Source: an uncultured Acidimicrobiales bacterium (GTDB lineage Bacteria > Actinomycetota > Acidimicrobiia > Acidimicrobiales > Bin134). From it: 64,000 nucleotides of DNA. Below, piece by piece: positions 59,352 to 64,000 of the stretch (position 1 is its first letter; each line of letters begins with the position of its first letter). Below the pieces are notes generated by a model. That model saw nothing but the letters and a program-made list of their open reading frames with translations. It was not told the DNA's origin and did not search any database. Location of the stretch: positions 806,001 to 870,000 of the forward strand of contig OX638344.1 of assembly GCA_951813555.1 (NCBI GenBank), written 5' to 3'. Position numbers and translations under genes: made by a program.

Positions 59352-60281
59352 ATGGGGAAGTTTCGGTTTGGGGTGCAGGCTCGGGGGCCGATGGAGGCCG
59401 TGGGGTGGCGGGAGTTGGCCCGACGGGCTGAGGGTTTGGGGTACGACATTTTGAGTGTGCCCGACCATTTCGACCGCGGCCCGGCCCCGATGGTGGCGCT
59501 GGCCTTCGCCGCGGAGGCCACCACCACGCTGCGGCTGGGAACTCTGGTGCTGGCCAACGATTTCCGCCACCCCGCGGCAGTGGCCAAGGAGGCGGCCACG
59601 TTGGACGTGCTGTCCGGTGGGCGGTTCGAACTGGGCATCGGTGCCGGATGGCAAACCACCGACTATGAGCGCACCGGCATCCCGTTGGACCGGCCGGGAT
59701 TGCGAATCGAGCGGTTGGGGGAGGCGGTGTTCATCATCAAGGGTCTGCTTGACGGCAAGACTGTGACGTTCTCCGGCCAGCACTACACCATCGACGGCTT
59801 GACGGGGCTGCCTGAGCCGGTACGGCCGGGGGGACCACCCCTATTCGTGGCCGGGGGCTCGGAGCGGGTGCTGCGGTTGGCCGCTCGAATGGCCGACATC
59901 GTTGGGGTCAACCCCAATATGGCCGCCGGGATAATCGACGAACGGGTGGGTCCATCGGCCACGGCCGAGGCCGCCGCGGCCAAGATCGACTGGATCAGGG
60001 AGGAGGCTGGCGACCGGTTCGGGGATCTGGAGTTGCACAGCCGGGTCCATGTGGCCTCGGTCACCGACGACGGCCGGGATCTGGCCAGCGCTCTAGCCCC
60101 AGCAATGGGCTTGGACACCGATCAGGCCCTGGCCTCGCCCCACAGCATTATCGGAACGGTTGACGAAATGGCGCACAAGTTGGTGCGGCAGCGAGAAGAG
60201 TTGGGCATCAGCTACATCGGCCTGTCGGCCGATTCCATGGAAGAGATGGCCCCGGTGGTCGCCCGCCTGGCTGGAACCTGA
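59352..60281 (+). CDS. F420-type LLM oxidoreductase
   Basis: 309 residues from the ATG at 59352 (a GTG six bases earlier is possible). Luciferase-like barrel: FRFGVQARGP, LARRAEGLGYDILSVPDHF, TTLRLGTLVLANDFRHPAAVAKEAATLDVLSGGRFELGIGAGW, and PPLFVAGGSERVLRLAARMADIVGVNPN. It matches the actinobacterial F420-dependent subfamily by these segments; F420 or FMN use is inferred. A TATATT element lies about 35 bases before the start. The 200 bases before it hold only this and a GGCCG/CGGCC hairpin. Confidence 0.85.
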   Translation: MGKFRFGVQARGPMEAVGWRELARRAEGLGYDILSVPDHFDRGPAPMVALAFAAEATTTLRLGTLVLANDFRHPAAVAKEAATLDVLSGGRFELGIGAGWQTTDYERTGIPLDRPGLRIERLGEAVFIIKGLLDGKTVTFSGQHYTIDGLTGLPEPVRPGGPPLFVAGGSERVLRLAARMADIVGVNPNMAAGIIDERVGPSATAEAAAAKIDWIREEAGDRFGDLELHSRVHVASVTDDGRDLASALAPAMGLDTDQALASPHSIIGTVDEMAHKLVRQREELGISYIGLSADSMEEMAPVVARLAGT

Positions 60282-60333
60282 CCGGCTTTCCTTTGTCGGT
60301 ACTCGTATTGCGGCCATTAGTGTTAATTCCCCT

Positions 60334-61620
60334 ATGTCTGAGGCGGAAACCACCCTGGAATCCGAGGCCGCGGAGATTGAGCCGGAACCTGCCGCGGAGC
60401 CAGAAGCTGCCATAGAAGAACCAGAGGCCGAACCAGAAGCCGAAGAACCCGAACCAGCAGAACCCGCCGCCGAAGAAGCAGAAGAACCCGGACCAGCAGA
60501 ACCAAAACCCGAGCCCGAAGAACCCGCCGCCGAAGAAGCCGAACCCGAGCCCGAAGAAACTGCCACGAAAGAATCCAAACCAGAAGCGCCACCGGGTGAA
60601 CCGGCATCTTCCACGGTGGATGGGCTGACCGGCGGGACCATCGTGTCCGGGACGGTCAAGACCAAGGCCACCCACGAGGTGGAGCTCGATCTGGGCGGGG
60701 GTCGCGTCGGGGTCATCAGCCAGCGTTACTGGGGTGACGACCCCGCCGCCGACCTGACTCGAGAATGCGTGCTGGGCGAGGTGGTCAACGCCGCCGTGCT
60801 GGTGCGGGAAGACCACAAGGGGCGCATCGTGCTGTCCCGGCTGTGGGCCATGCAGCAGATCGCCTGGGTGGCCATCGCCAGGGCGGCCGCAGCCAACGAG
60901 GCGGTCACCGGCACCATCACTGCGGTGGTCAAGGGCGGCCTGTCGTGCGATGTCGGGGTGAGGGGGTTTATACCCTCGTCGCTGATCGACGTCGAGCCGG
61001 TGAAGAACCTCCAGGCGCTGGTCGGGCGGGAAGTGCAGTGCAGGGTGGTGGAGGCCGACCAGGTCTCGGGGCGCCTGGTGCTGTCGCGCAAGGCGGTGGT
61101 TCGGGCCGAGCAGCGCAAGGCAGCCAAGGCGTTCATGGAAACCATGTCGGCAGGCGACGAGTACACCGGAAAGGTGGTGGATGTTCAGAATTTCGGGGCG
61201 TTTGTGGACATCAAGGGCGTTCGCGGCCTAGTCCACACCACTGAGCTGGCCTGGAAGCGGGTGCAGCACCCCAGCGAGGTGGTGAGCGTGGGCGATGAAG
61301 TGCAGGTACGAGTCAAGTCGGTACAGGCGCCCAAGCAGCGAGTCAACCTCACCATGAAGCTCGCGCCCGACCCCATGACCAAACTCGAAGTCGGCGAGCT
61401 GATTACCGGCCGCGTGACCCGCCTAGTGGACTACGGCGCGTTCGTGGCGGTAAACGACGATATTGAGGGCCTCGTCCACATCACCGAGATGGCCGAATAC
61501 CGGGTGTACCACCCCGAAGAAATCGTCCTTCCCGGCGAAGAGGTCTGGGTCAAAGTGCTAGCTGTCGATCGCAAACGCCGCCGAGTCGACCTCTCTATCT
61601 CCCAGGCCATCGCCGGTTGA
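60334..61620 (+). CDS. S1 RNA-binding domain protein with acidic N-terminal tail
   Basis: 428 residues from the ATG at 60334; no ribosome site is visible. First ~90 residues are Glu/Pro/Ala-rich (repeats of [14 protein letters not shown] type), probably disordered. Then four S1-like modules: [76 protein letters not shown] and [29 protein letters not shown]. Similar in layout to ribosomal S1 (RpsA) and related proteins; lacking six modules, it is more like short actinobacterial S1-type proteins. Binds RNA, possibly in translation. Confidence 0.85.
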   Translation: MSEAETTLESEAAEIEPEPAAEPEAAIEEPEAEPEAEEPEPAEPAAEEAEEPGPAEPKPEPEEPAAEEAEPEPEETATKESKPEAPPGEPASSTVDGLTGGTIVSGTVKTKATHEVELDLGGGRVGVISQRYWGDDPAADLTRECVLGEVVNAAVLVREDHKGRIVLSRLWAMQQIAWVAIARAAAANEAVTGTITAVVKGGLSCDVGVRGFIPSSLIDVEPVKNLQALVGREVQCRVVEADQVSGRLVLSRKAVVRAEQRKAAKAFMETMSAGDEYTGKVVDVQNFGAFVDIKGVRGLVHTTELAWKRVQHPSEVVSVGDEVQVRVKSVQAPKQRVNLTMKLAPDPMTKLEVGELITGRVTRLVDYGAFVAVNDDIEGLVHITEMAEYRVYHPEEIVLPGEEVWVKVLAVDRKRRRVDLSISQAIAG

Positions 61621-61626
61621 CGCTCG

Positions 61627-61646
61627 ACAGGGCTTTATGACCCTGT
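61627..61646 (+). terminator. Possible terminator after the S1-domain gene
   Basis: ACAGGG and CCCTGT arms with an eight-base loop, seven bases after the stop, followed by TTT. A second hairpin (AGCCGG/CCGGCT, 61710-61727) precedes the convergent gene's stop. Both are weak. Confidence 0.35.
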
Positions 61647-61728
61647 TTGGAGCAGTAGTTGGACCCCAGTCAAGAACCGTTGTGCTGGCTGACGTCGCGG
61701 GTTAGATCCAGCCGGTTCGGCCCGGCTT

Positions 61729-64000
61729 TCAAAGTGAGGGCCAAACTATTTCCGGAGCGGGATCGCCCGCCGACTGGATGGCCTGCCATACCCGCTCGGG
61801 GGTGAGCGGCAGGTCGATGTGGCGGATGCCGAGGTCGCAGAGGGCGTCGATCACTGCGTTCTGCACCGCGGGGGTGGCGCCGATGGTGGCGGCCTCGCCA
61901 ATGCCCTTCACCCCCAACGGGTTGAGGTGGGTGGGGGTGATGGTGCTGTCCACAGTGAAGTCGCAGAACTCGGCGGCCGACGGCATGGCGTAATCGGCCA
62001 GGCCGGTGGTGAGCGGGTTGCCGTGGTCGTCGTAAACCACATGCTCGTACAGCGCCTGGCCGATTCCCGAGGCCACCCCGCCGTGCTGCTGGCCGGCCAC
62101 GATCAACGGATTGAGCAGGTTGCCGGCGTCGTCCACGGCCACGAAGCGCAACAGGGTGACCATGCCGGTCTCGCTGTCCACCTCCACCACGCAGATATGG
62201 GTGCCGAAGGGGAAGGTGGCGCCGTCGGTGGTGTGGTCGAGCTCGGCCCGCAGCGGCTCATCGGTTGCCGCGGCCACCTCGGCCCAGCTCACCGCCGCGC
62301 CGGGCACCCCCGCCACTCCGAGACGGCCCTCGTCGGTGACCACGATGTCGTCAGCGCTAGCCTCCAACAACTCTGCCGCTCGCTGCCGGGCGGTGGCCAG
62401 CACCTCCATAGTAGCAGTATGGATGGCGCTGCCCCCGAGTTGGGCGCTGCGGGAACCACCGGTGCCGCTGCCCCGGACCACCAGCGCGGTGTCGGACTGC
62501 ACGAAGGCGATACGGTCCATGTCGATGCCCAGCCGGTCGGCCACGATCATGGTGAACGCCGTCTCATGGCCCTGGCCGTGCGATGACGTGCCCACCGACA
62601 CGGTGGCTGACCCGTCGGGATGGACCTCCACGGTGGCGTGTTCCTCCTGGCCGGTCGGGGCGGTCACCTCCACGTAGCTCGACAAACCGATGCCCAGCCT
62701 TATGGGATCGCGGCCGACCCGGCGGGCGGCCTGTTCGGTCCGCAGCTCGTCGTAGCCCACCAACTCGCAGGCTCGGTCCAGAGCCTTCTCGTATTCGCCG
62801 GTGTCGTAGGCCCCGCCGGTGGGGGTCACGAGCGGGAATGCCTCCGGAGCCAAGAAGTTGCGTCGGCGAAACTCCACCGGGTCGATACCTAGCGCAGCCG
62901 CGGCCAGATCGGTCATTCGCTCGATGGTGAGGGTGGCCTGGGGCCGACCCGCCCCCCGGAACGCCCCCAGCGGCGCCCGGTTGGTGGCGGCCAGGCCGTA
63001 GTCGAACTGCACCTTCTCGATGCCGTACACGCCGGAGGCCATGACCCGGGTGATCATGGGGAGGATACCGCCTAGGCCGGGGTAGGCCCCGGCGTCCACC
63101 AGCGCCAGCACCTCCAGCGACACCATGCGGCCGTCGTGGTTCACGCCCAGTCGGGCGTAGTGGACCTGGTCGCGAGCCTGCATGGAGATGAGGTTTTCGG
63201 CCCGGGTCTCGGTCCACACCACTGGGCGGCCTAGTTGCCGGGCAGCCGCGGCCACCGCCACATGCTCTACCCGCCATCCGCCTTTGGCGCCGAATCCGCC
63301 GCCCACCCACGGAGCGATCACCCGCACGTCGTCGGCCTCCAGACCCAGCGAGTCGGCGATGCCCGCCCGGGTGTTGTGCGCGCCCTGAGTGGAGACCCAC
63401 AAGGTGAGCTGCTCCCCGGTGGGATCAGCCAGCACCGCGTCGGTTTCCATCGGCACCACTGCCATCCGATTGTGCACGATGCGGCCGGTGATGATCCTGT
63501 CGGCCCCGTCGTGCAAGCCTTCCACCGGGTCGAACTTCCGGCCCATCGAGTCCGATCCCCGTTCGGGGTACAGCACCGCCGCACCGTTGGCTACCGCGGC
63601 CTCGGCGTCCATCGACACCGGCAGCGGCTCGTAATCGACCATGATCAGATCGGCCGCGTCTTGGGCAGCGGCCAGAGTTTCGGCCACCACCATGGCCACC
63701 GGCTCACCTACAAAACGAACTCGCTCGCCAGCCAAAGGTCCGCGCCCGAAATGGGGATCGAGGGGAAACCTGGGCTTGACCTGATCCACCCCAATCGTTG
63801 CGGCCGTGAATACCGCAACCACGCCCGGTTGCCCAGCCGCAGCCGTAAAGTCGATGCTGGTGAAATCTGCATGGGCCATCGGCGAGCGCACGAAATAAGC
63901 GGTCAGCAGCCCATCAGGCCGCATATCGCCGGTGTAGAGACCCTCGCCCGTGAGCAGGGTGCCGTCCTCCCGGCGGATAACTTCAGTCCCCAAGATCGAC
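61729..64000 (-). CDS. Molybdopterin-binding large subunit of a xanthine dehydrogenase-family enzyme, 5' end outside window
   Basis: At least 754 residues; the frame is open to the window edge and the codons at 63991-63999 read Ser-Ile-Leu before GTEVIRREDGTLLTGEG, so the start lies outside. Motifs: GGGFGAKGG, FRGAGRPQATLTIERM, GTGGSRSAQLGGSA (near the molybdopterin), and the base Glu in GVKGIGEAATIGATPAV. The Cys of CO dehydrogenase (VAYRCSFR) is not present, so an aldehyde- or hydroxylase-type role is likely. Flavin and iron-sulfur subunits would be expected nearby outside the window. Confidence 0.88.
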   Translation of the reverse strand, partial: SILGTEVIRREDGTLLTGEGLYTGDMRPDGLLTAYFVRSPMAHADFTSIDFTAAAGQPGVVAVFTAATIGVDQVKPRFPLDPHFGRGPLAGERVRFVGEPVAMVVAETLAAAQDAADLIMVDYEPLPVSMDAEAAVANGAAVLYPERGSDSMGRKFDPVEGLHDGADRIITGRIVHNRMAVVPMETDAVLADPTGEQLTLWVSTQGAHNTRAGIADSLGLEADDVRVIAPWVGGGFGAKGGWRVEHVAVAAAARQLGRPVVWTETRAENLISMQARDQVHYARLGVNHDGRMVSLEVLALVDAGAYPGLGGILPMITRVMASGVYGIEKVQFDYGLAATNRAPLGAFRGAGRPQATLTIERMTDLAAAALGIDPVEFRRRNFLAPEAFPLVTPTGGAYDTGEYEKALDRACELVGYDELRTEQAARRVGRDPIRLGIGLSSYVEVTAPTGQEEHATVEVHPDGSATVSVGTSSHGQGHETAFTMIVADRLGIDMDRIAFVQSDTALVVRGSGTGGSRSAQLGGSAIHTATMEVLATARQRAAELLEASADDIVVTDEGRLGVAGVPGAAVSWAEVAAATDEPLRAELDHTTDGATFPFGTHICVVEVDSETGMVTLLRFVAVDDAGNLLNPLIVAGQQHGGVASGIGQALYEHVVYDDHGNPLTTGLADYAMPSAAEFCDFTVDSTITPTHLNPLGVKGIGEAATIGATPAVQNAVIDALCDLGIRHIDLPLTPERVWQAIQSAGDPAPEIVWPSL

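Overview
The window is high-GC DNA from an actinomycete-type bacterium. Signs of this are two WhiB regulators, a SenX3-RegX3-like pair beside the pst genes, a ppk-Nudix pair, a DUF2342-type protein, an F420-type LLM oxidoreductase, many GTG/TTG starts and very tight operons. The overall style suggests the class Acidimicrobiia, but that is inference; there is no rRNA here.

Layout. 0-12.8 kb: a cut-off epimerase and a zincin-like protein, then a long minus-strand phosphate block (small acidic protein, ppk, Nudix, pstS-pstC-pstA-pstB-phoU, senX3-regX3-like pair, MFS permease) with a probable PHO box in front of pstS. 13-14.7 kb: two whiB genes, a TIM-barrel isomerase and a 59-residue TatA. 14.8-21.7 kb: a VWA protein and a MoxR-type AAA+ ATPase, each divergent from a glycoside-hydrolase-like gene (GH1 and GH2) that has lost its catalytic residues. 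21.7-27.5 kb: two secreted proteins, each with fourteen 37-residue RCC1-like repeats, in a duplicated segment with toxin-antitoxin genes. 27.6-33.1 kb: sdhCAB, OsmC, a DUF368 undecaprenyl-phosphate translocase and a RelE/ParE-type module. 34.2-42.6 kb: a cobalamin salvage and assembly operon with a cobalamin riboswitch whose aptamer overlaps the stop codon of cobC; next come mdh, icd, metF, purH and purN.

47.9-56.9 kb is the accessory region. It contains a small-ORF trio, an intact hipB-like gene with a decayed hipA, sucCD, and two paralogous cassettes. Each cassette is a conserved 107-bp left repeat ending in a 38-bp palindrome, then a secreted metzincin-like protease, then a lipoprotein whose ribosome site lies inside the protease gene. 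The second cassette is strikingly AT-rich and is followed by tandem paralogous HTH proteins. This is the best candidate here for an undescribed system. The window ends with a UvrD/PcrA helicase, an LLM oxidoreductase, an S1-domain protein and the large subunit of a molybdenum hydroxylase cut by the window edge.

Links between genes: the phosphate block joins uptake, sensing and polyphosphate storage; the cobalamin operon imports corrinoids, removes wrong lower loops and rebuilds the cofactor; sdh, mdh, icd and sucCD give much of the TCA cycle. No stretch longer than 300 bases lacks a gene or pseudogene. I saw no tRNA, rRNA, CRISPR array, transposase or prophage.
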